This document shows positions 1-8,407 of a DNA stretch of 64,000 nucleotides, piece after piece. The notes under the pieces were generated by a model. That model was given only the letters and a program-made list of their open reading frames with translations. It ran no database searches and had not been told where the DNA came from. A program made the position numbers and the translations under genes. Positions within the stretch are counted from its first letter, which is position 1; every line of letters begins with the position of its first letter. The stretch comes from JAWKOK01 sp963765875 (GTDB lineage: Bacteria; Chloroflexota; Anaerolineae; Caldilineales; Caldilineaceae), in contig CAVXYK010000004.1 of the NCBI GenBank assembly GCA_963765875.1, positions 108,760-172,759 on the forward strand. The letters are read 5' to 3'.

Positions 1-193
1 GATAGGTCTGCGCCAGCTCATCCAATCTGCCATATTCGCTGAGGCGAAGCGCCTCAATCGCTTCGTGATCGTAGTCAGGATAGCGTCGTCGAAAATCGGC
101 CAGCACAGATTCCTTTCCACCATTCGTCGCGGCGAGACCGTCGGCGTTCGAATGCTTCTGGCCGGGAATTTTCTCTACGATGGTTGCACACAT
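1..193 (-). CDS. N-terminal fragment, probably PLP-dependent class V aminotransferase-like protein (partial)
   Basis: This leftward reading frame opens with ATG at 193-191 and stays open to the window edge, giving 64 residues. A strong ribosome site (GAGGAGG read leftward, 206-200) lies about 6 bases upstream, which supports the start. After a short variable leader the protein reads VLADFRRRYPDYD and then EAIEALRLSEYGRLDELAQTY. That pattern matches, from memory, the segment just before the LDYTGGG motif of class V aminotransferase-fold proteins related to cysteine desulfurases and MoCo sulfurases. The catalytic lysine and the PLP site lie outside the window, so the family call is an inference. 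The gene is complete at its start and cut only by the window edge. Confidence 0.5.
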   Translation of the reverse strand, partial: MCATIVEKIPGQKHSNADGLAATNGGKESVLADFRRRYPDYDHEAIEALRLSEYGRLDELAQTY

Positions 194-784
194 ACAGGTC
201 CTCCTCACTTCGGGTACGACAGCCCAGGGAAACGACGATTGTGGCGGAAAATTGCTCGTGTGCGCAAGTGTGCACACTGCAATTGTTGCCCTCCTAAAAC
301 CGAAAACGGTCCCCTTGGGAGATTCGACGAATGTTCCCCATAATAGCACAATCGATTGCTGTCCAAAACTTTTGTGCCGAAAATGAGGCATGGCTTACCC
401 GCAAAGAGGGTAAATCGCCACGGACGACCGGCGTATTTCCAGCATCTGTGTCCTATCCCCTTCACAGCTGTGACTCTAGTGCAAAAGTCTTTTCTTGACA
501 CGAATAAACACAAATCCGCCACGAATCTTCTCTCTGGGACGAGGACACAGTTCGTGAAAATTCGTGACCATTCGTGTCAAGAAAAGACTTTTGCAGTGGG
601 GTCATCTGGGTAAGTCCGAAGCGAAAAGGGCTTTCCCCAACGAATTCATCATATGCCAAGAACGAGCCGTTAGCACGCGTGTTCGAGACTTTACGATCGT
701 TGAGCACATCGGTACAATGGCGTAGACAGATTTCGGATCGACAGATTCCGGATCGAGAGTTGTGTAGAAGATCGGCAGAAGACG
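194..784. other. Gene-free interval with one repeat element
   Basis: I see no convincing gene here. Short open frames lack ribosome sites and recognisable residues. The left part should hold the promoter of the leftward gene starting at 193. The middle holds an inverted-repeat element (471-604). The stretch 620-784 leads into the rightward frameshifted gene at 785 and shows nothing I can name. Confidence 0.5.
471..604. repeat. MITE-like inverted-repeat element, copy A
   Basis: The left end (471-505) and the reverse complement of the right end (570-604) match over about 34 bases, with mismatches only in the outer ten. The shared part reads TGCAAAAGTCTTTTCTTGAC. The ends belong to the TGACTC...GCAGT...GTCA family also seen near 39.6, 47.4 and 50.5 kb. 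The core carries short TTCGTG units. No coding potential is seen. Confidence 0.7.
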
Positions 785-1999
785 ATGGCGGAATTCACGC
801 AGGTAATTCACGCAAATCGATTCATACGCGTCTTGGACAGGGATCCCCCCGCCAGGCAGGTGCTGGAACGCGCAGTGAAAGAGCGCGACATCCCCATTAC
901 GCTCCGGCCCGGCAGCTTGAGTGCGGGGGCCAACGCAGATTCAGCCGGTGAAGATTACCTCCTGCTGGATCCGGCATTGGCGGTAGCCGCCCGCGTTGAC
1001 GAGACGAAAGAGGCCGACGTGCGTTCCGGCCTCGGCTACGCGGGCATGACGCCACAACAACGAGCCTCCTTTCTCGATCTGGCTGCTGGATCCAAGTGGG
1101 CCGGCTCAGCCGGCGTTTCAGGAACTCTATCTAGCGACCCTTGAAGTTCGCCTCTTTGAAGGCGGCGCCATCGCCGATGACGCGCACCTGACCCTGCGTT
1201 CATTGCAGCTGGAACCGGCTTGGCACGGCAACCGCGGGGTCGAGCGTTCGATCGTGCTCGGGTTCTGGCTACGGCAGGATGGCCAAGGGCTCGAACATTG
1301 GCTGGCTACCGCACCGGTGGCGCCAGAGCTGTTGACCACAGCGCTTGGTCTCCAGGCGCTACTGGGTACAAGGCTCACGACCGGCGAACTGGCGAAGCTC
1401 AGTGCAGCTCTGGGATCAACCAGCACTCGACGTGCCGGATACAGTCCTCACGATGAGACTGGCTTCGTTGACCACAACCTTGGGCGCTGAGCCGCTGGCG
1501 TATGCGCTGGAGAGGCTGGATGAAGCAGACGTGTCGGCCTCGCCCTTGGCGTTGCGCTCATCGGAATCTGCGCATTTCGCTGCCGCAACCGCCCATCCGG
1601 GGGGGCCTGGAGCCGGCCATGGCCGAAATGGCGGCAATCCCGCTGCAACAGCTGAACGCCACGTCAGATGCGCCGGCGACGGTGGACGGGCCGCTCGATC
1701 TCACAAGCGGAATCGCAGGCGAGGGCTCCAGCGACGATTACCTGATTCTGGAGTTTAGCCAGAGCCGGTCAGAGTACTTTGACTACGTGTTACAATTGGC
1801 CCAGCGTCAGTCCGAGTTTGCGCAGCTCATGGATGAGGATCGACGCCTCGTCTATCGAGTCCGTTTCCGTAAGGACAAGTTGAGGAGCTTCTGGCGCATC
1901 TGGGAATATGTGCAGAATTGGTCGTCGACGAAAGTTTATGTCAATGGCGAAGAGATCGAACATTGGAAGATCTGGCCGTATTCGCAATACTTACGATAA
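785..1999 (+). pseudogene. TerB-N-like conserved protein, broken by about three frameshifts
   Basis: No single frame covers this region, but joining three frames gives one continuous protein of about 400 residues. It reads in frame from 785 to about 1090 (ending SGLGYAGMTPQQRASFLDL), shifts to PAQPAFQELYLATLEVRLFE until about 1405, shifts again to LWDQPALDVPD, and shifts a last time near a run of seven G (1599-1605). It ends WKIWPYSQYLR at 1999. The segment with YAGMTPQQR followed by QELYLATLEVRLFEGG resembles the TerB-N domain of tellurite-resistance-associated proteins; this is a memory-based match of moderate strength. The C-terminal 85 residues, rich in W, Y and R, look strongly conserved. 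The stop TAA (1997-1999) abuts the ATG of the AAA ATPase at 2000, so the two are translationally coupled. The intact last third argues for sequencing indels over true decay. Confidence 0.5.
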
Positions 2000-3541
2000 A
2001 TGACGTATATCATGAGAAATGAACTAGACATCTATATCCGCGCACGCTATCCACTGCTCTGGATCGTCACGCCGGAGGAACAGCGCGCCCTTGGTGAGAT
2101 CCAATCATTGGCCGAGTCGCAGCGCAAACGAGTCTTGGTCTGGAGCGTGACAGCGGGCGTGGCCAATCCGGCAGTGCCTGGGCGTGCCGACGCAGGCAAG
2201 CGCGATCCGCTGGTGTTGCTGCAAGCGATTCTGGATGATGACGATCCCTGTATCTGGGTGCTGCGCGACTTTCATCCATATCTCAAGGACGCCAATGTCA
2301 TCCGCAGGTTGCGTGAAGTCGCCTTTGCCCTGCAGGCAAGCAACAAGACCGTTATTCTGCTTGGTCCGGTACTCAGAATTCCGCCGGAGCTGGAGAAGGA
2401 AATCACCGTCGTTGACTTCGATCTGCCCACGGCAGCGGAACTGGACGACCGGATTGACCAAATCATCAAGGCCTACCATCGTCAGGGCGAAGTCACCATC
2501 GATCTGAATCGCCGGCAACGCGAACGATTGGTGTTGGCCTGCCTGGGGCTGACCTTCACCGAAGCAGAGAATGCCCTGGCCAAAGCCACGACCCAGTGCC
2601 AAGGTCGGCTAGATGGCGACTCAGTCGAGATCGTTACTGCCGAGAAACAGCAGATCATCCGCAAGAGCGGGCTGTTGGAGTTCTATGCCAGCGATGAGCG
2701 ACTGGCCAGCGTGGGCGGGCTGACGACGCTCAAAGAATGGCTGCGCAAGCGCGTGCGCGCATTCGGAGACGAAGCGAGAGCCTTTGGCCTGCCCGAACCC
2801 AAGGGCATTCTGCTGGTCGGCGTGCAAGGCTGCGGCAAGAGCCTGGTTGCCAAATCAGTGGCCAACTCATGGCAGCTGCCCCTGCTGCGGCTCGATGTCG
2901 GACGGCTCTTCGCCTCGCTGGTCGGGTCGAGCGAGCAGAATCTGCGTACGGCCATCCGCACAGCCGAGAGCATTGCGCCGGTGGTGCTCTGGGTCGATGA
3001 GATCGAGAAGGGCTTTTCCGGCGTCGGCTCCAGCGATGTCAGCGATGCGGGCACGGCAGCCCGTGTCTTCGGTAGCTTCATCACCTGGCTGCAAGAGAAG
3101 CAGGCGCCGGTCTTTGTCATCGCCACGGCCAACAATGTCAGCCTGCTGCCGCCGGAGATGGTGCGCAAAGGCCGCTTCGACGAGATCTTCTTCGTCGACC
3201 TGCCCACGCCGGCCGAACGGAGCGACATCTGGCGCATCCATCTGGCCAAACGCAACCGCGATCCGGACCAGTTCGACATCCCGACACTGACCAGTTCATC
3301 CGATCGGTTGTCAGGCGCCGAGATCGAACAGGCCGTGATCGATGGCCTCTACGAGGCGTTCGACAAGGAGTCGGCCGTTGAGACGCAGCGACATCACAGA
3401 CGTGTTGGGGCAGACCGTCCCGTTGAGCACGATGATGTCAGAAGAGATCGACGGGCTGCGCGAGTGGGCCGAGTATCGTGCTCGACCGGCATCAGGGCCG
3501 GTGGACAAATAACGCAGCGGACAAATAACTATGTCACTTGA
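2000..3541 (+). CDS. Ycf46-like AAA+ ATPase (3' end frameshifted)
   Basis: The first 230 residues form a non-ATPase domain, followed by a classical AAA module. Walker A is GVQGCGKS (274-281) and Walker B is VVLWVDE (328-334). A sensor segment VIATANN and arginines in RKGRFDE follow. The layout is that of Ycf46 family proteins of cyanobacteria and Chloroflexota, whose substrate is unknown. After about residue 458 (near base 3377) the frame drifts into unlikely arginine-rich sequence. The neighbouring frame reads LRRSDITDVLGQTVPLSTMM and then EEIDGLREWAEYRARPASG, stopping at 3512, which is the expected AAA lid and tail. One inserted or lost base there explains this. The ATG directly follows the stop of the upstream gene, and the helicase gene starts at 3531, so the three form one operon. 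Confidence 0.85.
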   Translation: MTYIMRNELDIYIRARYPLLWIVTPEEQRALGEIQSLAESQRKRVLVWSVTAGVANPAVPGRADAGKRDPLVLLQAILDDDDPCIWVLRDFHPYLKDANVIRRLREVAFALQASNKTVILLGPVLRIPPELEKEITVVDFDLPTAAELDDRIDQIIKAYHRQGEVTIDLNRRQRERLVLACLGLTFTEAENALAKATTQCQGRLDGDSVEIVTAEKQQIIRKSGLLEFYASDERLASVGGLTTLKEWLRKRVRAFGDEARAFGLPEPKGILLVGVQGCGKSLVAKSVANSWQLPLLRLDVGRLFASLVGSSEQNLRTAIRTAESIAPVVLWVDEIEKGFSGVGSSDVSDAGTAARVFGSFITWLQEKQAPVFVIATANNVSLLPPEMVRKGRFDEIFFVDLPTPAERSDIWRIHLAKRNRDPDQFDIPTLTSSSDRLSGAEIEQAVIDGLYEAFDKESAVETQRHHRRVGADRPVEHDDVRRDRRAARVGRVSCSTGIRAGGQITQRTNNYVT

Positions 3542-5498
3542 ACGATTTGAATGGCTCGAAATCCGTGACCAGACCGAGAAACGTCGCAAGGGCAAGACAG
3601 AGGCGACCGACACGGTCATGGGCAAACGCTGTCCCGAGTGCGGCTGGCTCGATGAAGAGACCGTGACCCAATGCTTCCGCTGCGGCCATCGCTACAACGT
3701 CGATCCGATCATGTCGCAGAAGATCGAGCAGTTGGGCGTTACCCTGCCCCAGCGCGTCATTGAAACGCCTCAGAATCTGGAGAATTTCTTCCGCACCCAT
3801 GGACGCATTCGACCGCCGGAACCGCTGGAACTTTTCCAGTTGCGCATGCGGGCCCAGCAGCTGCGGCTCAGCCGGGGCTTTGACCGCCTGGTCTGCCTCG
3901 ATGAACTGGATCTGGAACACTACGACCACCAGTTGGAAGCAGCGCTACGTGCCCTTCAGGATATGCGTGGCCGCGCCCTGCTGGCCGACGAGGTCGGGCT
4001 GGGCAAGACCATCGAAGCGGGCATCGTCATGAAGGAGCTGATCCGGCGCGGCCTGGTGCGCACCGTCCTGGTGTTGACGCCGGCGTCGCTGACCGAGCAG
4101 TGGCGTGAGGAGTTGGAGTCCAAATTCCACGAGTCGTTCACCGCCATGAACCGCCCTCAGGATTGGCGGGATGTGCGCGACGCCGACGAAGGCCGCTGGA
4201 TCGTCAGTCTGGATCGAGCCAAGCTCAAGGCCCACAGCACCGAGATACTGGCACGTGACTACGACCTGATCATCGTCGACGAGGCCCACAAGCTCAAGAA
4301 CCGCAATACGCTGGCCTGGAAGTTCGTCAACCAGATCCGCAAGCGCTATGTGTTGATGCTGACGGCAACGCCGGTCCAGAACAATCTCATGGAGCTGTAC
4401 AGCCTGATCACGATTCTGTCGCCCGGTCAGCTGGGCACCGTGCGCGGCTTCCGCAGCCACTATCTGGATCGAGCCGACCATCGCCAGCCCAAGAACGCGC
4501 CGGCCCTGCGCCGTCTGCTCAACGATGTCATGATCCGCAATCGGCGCAGCAAGGTCGACATCTATTTCCCCAAACGGCGGGCAGCCATCTACCATCTCTC
4601 CCTCTCCGAGGACGAGTGGCGCCTCTACGCCGACACCACGGACTACATCCGCCGACGCTTCCGCATGGGCGAAAGCAACAAATATCTGCGTCTGACACTG
4701 ATGATCTTGCAGCGCGAGCTGAGCAGCAGTCCCCAGGCCGTGGCCGGCACATTGCGCAAAATGGTCAAGGATCGAGGCTACGACGATGCGACCCGCGCTG
4801 AATTGCAGGAATTCTTAGAACTGGCCGAGTCGATTCCAGTTAGCCGCAAACTACTTGCCGTCCAGGAAATTCTCGAACGATTCCCCGGCCAGTTTCTGAT
4901 CTTCACCGAGTTCCGCAATACGCTCGACTCCATCGTGACGCAGTTGGAGAGCCTGGGCATTTCCACTGTCGGTTTCCACGGCGGCATGTCGATCCAGCAG
5001 AAGGAGGCGGCGGTCAACGCCTTCCGCGGCGATGAAGAAAGCGGTCTCCCCGGCGTGCGCGTCATGGTCAGCACCGAGAGCGGGGCCGAAGGACGCAATC
5101 TGCAATTCTGCCATCAGCTCATCAACTACGATCTGCCCTGGAACCCCATGCGTGTCGAACAGCGTATTGGTCGTCTGCATCGGCTGGGCCAGGTCAACGA
5201 CGTGACCATCTTCAACCTGAGTTGCAGCGAGACTATTGAGGCCCACATCATCGATCTGCTGGCGCGCAAGATCCGCATGTTCGAGCTGGTCATCGGTGAA
5301 TTGGACCTGATTCTGGGCAATGTCGATGGGGCCAAGTCATTCGAGGATCTGTTGCGCCAGGCCTGGGAATCGAGCGAGAGCAATGAGGATCTGGGCGAGC
5401 GGATCGAGGGCATTGGCGAGGCGTTGGTCAACGCGCGGCAGAGTTACAATATTGTGCGCGAGACAAACGAGATCTTTGATGACGCTTTGGGCGTCTGA
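3531..5498 (+). CDS. SNF2-family DEAD-like helicase with N-terminal zinc ribbon
   Basis: This 655-residue protein starts with a four-cysteine zinc ribbon (C34, C37, C48, C51) and continues with a RapA/SNF2-type ATPase. Motif I is ADEVGLGKT with K159, motif II is DEAH at 250-253, and motif III is LTATP. The second RecA lobe has FTEFRNT, an ESGAEGRNLQ segment and motif VI QRIGRLHRLGQ from Q544. Such enzymes use ATP to move along double-stranded DNA and remodel bound proteins. No nuclease or DNA-binding extension is visible. The ATG at 3531 has no clear ribosome site; an in-frame ATG at 3618 (MGKRCPECG) is the alternative start. It is the last gene of the cluster with the AAA ATPase and the TerB-N-like protein. 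Confidence 0.85.
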   Translation: MSLERFEWLEIRDQTEKRRKGKTEATDTVMGKRCPECGWLDEETVTQCFRCGHRYNVDPIMSQKIEQLGVTLPQRVIETPQNLENFFRTHGRIRPPEPLELFQLRMRAQQLRLSRGFDRLVCLDELDLEHYDHQLEAALRALQDMRGRALLADEVGLGKTIEAGIVMKELIRRGLVRTVLVLTPASLTEQWREELESKFHESFTAMNRPQDWRDVRDADEGRWIVSLDRAKLKAHSTEILARDYDLIIVDEAHKLKNRNTLAWKFVNQIRKRYVLMLTATPVQNNLMELYSLITILSPGQLGTVRGFRSHYLDRADHRQPKNAPALRRLLNDVMIRNRRSKVDIYFPKRRAAIYHLSLSEDEWRLYADTTDYIRRRFRMGESNKYLRLTLMILQRELSSSPQAVAGTLRKMVKDRGYDDATRAELQEFLELAESIPVSRKLLAVQEILERFPGQFLIFTEFRNTLDSIVTQLESLGISTVGFHGGMSIQQKEAAVNAFRGDEESGLPGVRVMVSTESGAEGRNLQFCHQLINYDLPWNPMRVEQRIGRLHRLGQVNDVTIFNLSCSETIEAHIIDLLARKIRMFELVIGELDLILGNVDGAKSFEDLLRQAWESSESNEDLGERIEGIGEALVNARQSYNIVRETNEIFDDALGV

Positions 5499-5513
5499 TT
5501 CCCCCTGGGTTTG

Positions 5514-5648
5514 AACCCGATCAGGCTCTTTGAGCCATTGTAGGGCTAGACCTCCGGGGGTGTCCGGCGAGTCTCCGGCACAACCGCCATTTCCGGACAC
5601 CTCCTCGTGATCGGGTTTCCATCTGTCCCACTATGGATCAAAGAGCCC
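5514..5648 (+). other. Interleaved inverted repeats: candidate pseudoknotted RNA or nested palindromes
   Basis: AACCCGATCA (about 5514-5523) can pair with TGATCGGGTT (about 5609-5618). GGCTCTTTGA (about 5524-5533) can pair with TCAAAGAGCC (about 5638-5647). GGTGTCCGG and CCGGACACC form an inner hairpin. The first two pairings interleave rather than nest, the arrangement of an H-type pseudoknot. It lies directly after the helicase stop. It could also be the remains of a mobile palindrome. Confidence 0.35.
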
Positions 5649-5757
5649 AGATCATACAGACCGTCGGAGAAACCGCCATGTTTGAAGAAGTGATAATGCA
5701 CCGCGCCAATCGGCGCGTTGCATGAACAAGTGCCGGCAGGTAACGTCCGTAGCCAGA

Positions 5758-5810
5758 ACGAGGTAGGGGCGACGGGATCAGTTATTCCGTCGCCCCTACC
5801 TCGTCTTTTC
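5758..5810 (+). terminator. Perfect hairpin followed by T-rich tract
   Basis: ACGAGGTAGGGGCGACGG pairs with its perfect reverse complement ending at 5804, around a short AT loop, and is followed by CTTTTC. It would end transcription coming from the 785-5498 operon. The stem length of about 18 pairs is typical of terminators in this window. Confidence 0.6.
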
Positions 5811-6203
5811 CAACCATCAGACTGAATAGCCTCAGTCACCCAAAATCAGTAGTTCACGACTTGTCATTCTGAGTGCCCCACGCCGGAAACCCGGCGCTCC
5901 AACTGGAATGAACGTGCCATTGTCATTCTGAGCGGGTCACCTCGGGCAAGTTGCACCTGACGACAGACCAGCGAAGAATCTTGATCAGCGAAGTCAAGAC
6001 CCTTCGCTGGTCTGTCAGGATTGCGTCGTTTTGTGGTAGACCCGCTCAGGGTGACAGTGCATCTCTCGTCGCGACGACGAACTTGTTCATTAGAAGCGGC
6101 TCAACCGGGGAGTTTTCTCTCTGGCAGGCCGTTAGCGAAGAATCTCGCGTCACTCAAAATCGTGAAACACTGACGGTCTTCGTGCAGCCATCTACAATGC
6201 GCG
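5811..6203. repeat. Palindromic dispersed repeat region (TGTCATTCTGAGCG type)
   Basis: TGTCATTCTGAGCGGGTC near 5930 is answered by GACCCGCTCAGGGTGACA at 6039-6056. Inside lies GACAGACCAGCGAAG against CTTCGCTGGTCTGTC, so the block folds into one long hairpin. A related single end (TTGTCATTCTGAG) lies at 5861, and the same family occurs at 61098-61203. No gene is supported in the interval. Confidence 0.65.
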
Positions 6204-7231
6204 TTATTGTGCGAGAACCATGAGATGCTTATGAGAGGTTTCAGGGAACATGACCCATGGTAGTGGACCCGGCTCCATAGTGAAAGTATCGACGCTTTCG
6301 TTGCTGTCAGGAACGAAAACCATCATATGAGGAGCACTGCCAACCGGCCCACCACCCTGGAGCATATAGCCAAATCCGATGCCGGCTGGATGGCGAATCA
6401 ACCAAATTGTAGCGAGCCAGAAGTGCTTCCAGATAGACATCGTTCAGGCACATGGGGTCGTTGCCGGGTGAAGAGGGTATGTCAACAGTGCAGGTCCAGC
6501 CGTTGGTGCCGGTACGTATCTCTATCAGTTCCGGCGCCGGCTCATCCGGCCAGTTCCCCGGCCCGTCCTCCGGGTAATCCAGGATCGTCGCATCCTGAGC
6601 AATCGCAGCCAGGCCCGGCACTCATCGCATTGGCGATCTTGTCTTCCTCGGCGGAGACCATCTCCACGGGTGGCGGTACGAGAACCATAAGGTGCTGATG
6701 AGAGGTTTCAGGGAACATGACCCACGGCTGCGGACCCGGTTCCATATCAAAAGTATCGACGCTTTCGTTACTGCCAGGCGCAAAGACCATCATGTGCGGT
6801 GGGCTGCCGACCGGGCTCCCCCCCTGAAGCATGTAGCCGAAGCCAACGCCGGTGGACGGCGAATCCTCCAAGTTGCGCTGCGCCAAGAGTGATTCCAGAT
6901 AGACATCGCTCAGACACATGGGATCGTTGCCGGGTGTGTCGGGAATATCGACGATGCAGGTCCAGCCGTTGCTGCCGCCGCGTATCTCGATCAACTCCGG
7001 CGCAACCTCCTCCGGCCAGTTTCCGGGCCAGTCCTCCGGATAGTCCAGGATGGCCGCATCCTGAGCAATGGCAGCCGGGCCGGCACTCATCGCGTTGGCG
7101 ATCTTGTCTTCCTCGGTAGGCATCGCCTCCTCACCCTCAGGTTGAGCAACAGGCGCCAGTGGCAACGGAGCCACACAGGCGCTCATCAGTAGCATCACTA
7201 GTGCCACAAAAATAACCGACAGATGTTTCAT
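6204..7231 (-). pseudogene. Secreted lipoprotein of two tandem ~145-residue repeats, second repeat frameshifted
   Basis: The start ATG at 7231 is preceded by AGGAGG at 8 bases. MKHLSVIFVALVMLLMSAC is a lipoprotein signal with lipobox LMSAC, so the product should be anchored outside the membrane. Repeat 1 runs from EEDKIANAMSAGP through LIEIRGGSNGWTCIVDIP and GFGYMLQGGSPVG to PWVMFPETSHQHLMVL. Repeat 2 has the same order with small changes (TGTNGWTCTVDIP, PWVMFPETSHKHLMVL). Two one-base insertions, in a GGG run near 6612 and near 6386, break repeat 2; removing them yields one protein of about 341 residues ending at 6204. As read, translation of the first frame stops near 6542. I do not recognise the repeat. 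It is acidic and low in lysine, with one conserved cysteine pair per repeat. Confidence 0.6.
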
Positions 7232-7355
7232 GATCTTTCTCCTCCTACTACACATTGACGCAAATATCTCAGCGGAAATCAGGTGTTCTTCCTCTGGTAG
7301 AAATCATAGATGGTTTGCAGCCGAGATTGACTGTCCGCTTTCTGAACAGACTGGC

Positions 7356-8139
7356 TTACACCGCTGCAATGACATATTTAAACACATTGGGTTGGATAAG
7401 AATCGTGCCATCGCTAGAGCGGAATGGTTCGGTGGCGCTGTAAAGTGCGGACTTCAGCTTGGATTCACTGACAGTCCGTAACAGACCCTGCAAAGGGCCG
7501 GCCGCCACATTGCCTCGCCAGAAGGTCTCGAAGTCAGGATAACTGAATGGGCAATTCACCTCGCCGCTCTCCAGCACAGTCAGCCCGGCTTCGCTAAACA
7601 TTCCTTCCAACGTACCTGCCATGGAAAGTTCGAAGGGCCCGGCACCCGGCGGCGGTTCCGGCATGGTATCGCGTACCGCTTTGAAGATTGCACGGTACTC
7701 GACCTTCTCTGGCGGGCCGAAAAGTCCGGCAACGATACGACCTTCCGGGGTGCAAACACGGCCAAGCTCGCGCAGCGCCGCCACCCGATCTTCGGTGTAC
7801 TGAATTGAGTTGGCAGCAAGGACGGCATCGAAAGCGCCATCGTCATAAGGGCAGATCTTCAATGTCACCCACGCGGAAGTCGCCGGCGGGAACGTGTGTC
7901 CGTGCAATGGTTATCAAACCTTCCGCCGCATCAAGCCCGCTGATCTCAGCACGACGTCCTGCGGCCAGCACACTGGCGCCCCCGCCGCCACAGCCGGCAT
8001 CCAGAAAGCGTGTGCCTGGGCCAACCTTCGCTGCGTTCAGCATGGCTTCCCACAGCGGCTTGTGCATGGGTTCCTGAATCACTGCCCAGCCCTGTGGCGC
8101 TTTTCCCCAGAGTTCACCTTGTATCTTTGCCGTTCCCAT
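7356..8139 (-). pseudogene. SAM-dependent class I methyltransferase, single frameshift
   Basis: The first frame starts at MGTAKIQGELWGKAP (8139) and carries the SAM-binding motif LDAGCGGG (residues 46-53) and the acidic SGLDAAEGL strand. It ends after VGDIEDLP. The adjacent frame continues immediately with YDDGAFDAVLAANSIQYTED and RELGRVCTPEGRIVAGLFGP, which are motifs IV to VI of the same fold, and stops at 7356. One extra T near 7851 accounts for the break. The full protein would have about 260 residues. The substrate cannot be read from the sequence; the family includes many small-molecule and quinone methylases. The gene lies between the repeat lipoprotein and the divergent regulator at 8408. 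A weak AAGGGG lies upstream of the chosen start. Confidence 0.7.
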
Positions 8140-8407
8140 ACAGTACGCCCCTTTGCAATAGACAGATTTCAATCCACAAGATAGTTGGCTTGCACACAGC
8201 CACCGCTTTGAAGCGGTCGGCCCAGAGAAAACTCGTTTTCTTTTCCCCTGGAAGAATAGTAGACTGTACCGAACTTCGACTGGTTTGCTGTCCTCATCTT
8301 GCAGGATAGCGTGGAAGGCGACGTAGCGATCCGAGCTTCACTCGGAATACACTCGGAATCTGATCCGAGACACCACGGAACGCGTCGCCGACGTTTGGAA
8401 ACAACAC

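Noticed and set aside
5546..5839. Leftward 97-codon frame after the helicase
   Set aside because: It overlaps the interleaved palindromes and the terminator hairpin, lacks a ribosome site and has no recognisable sequence.
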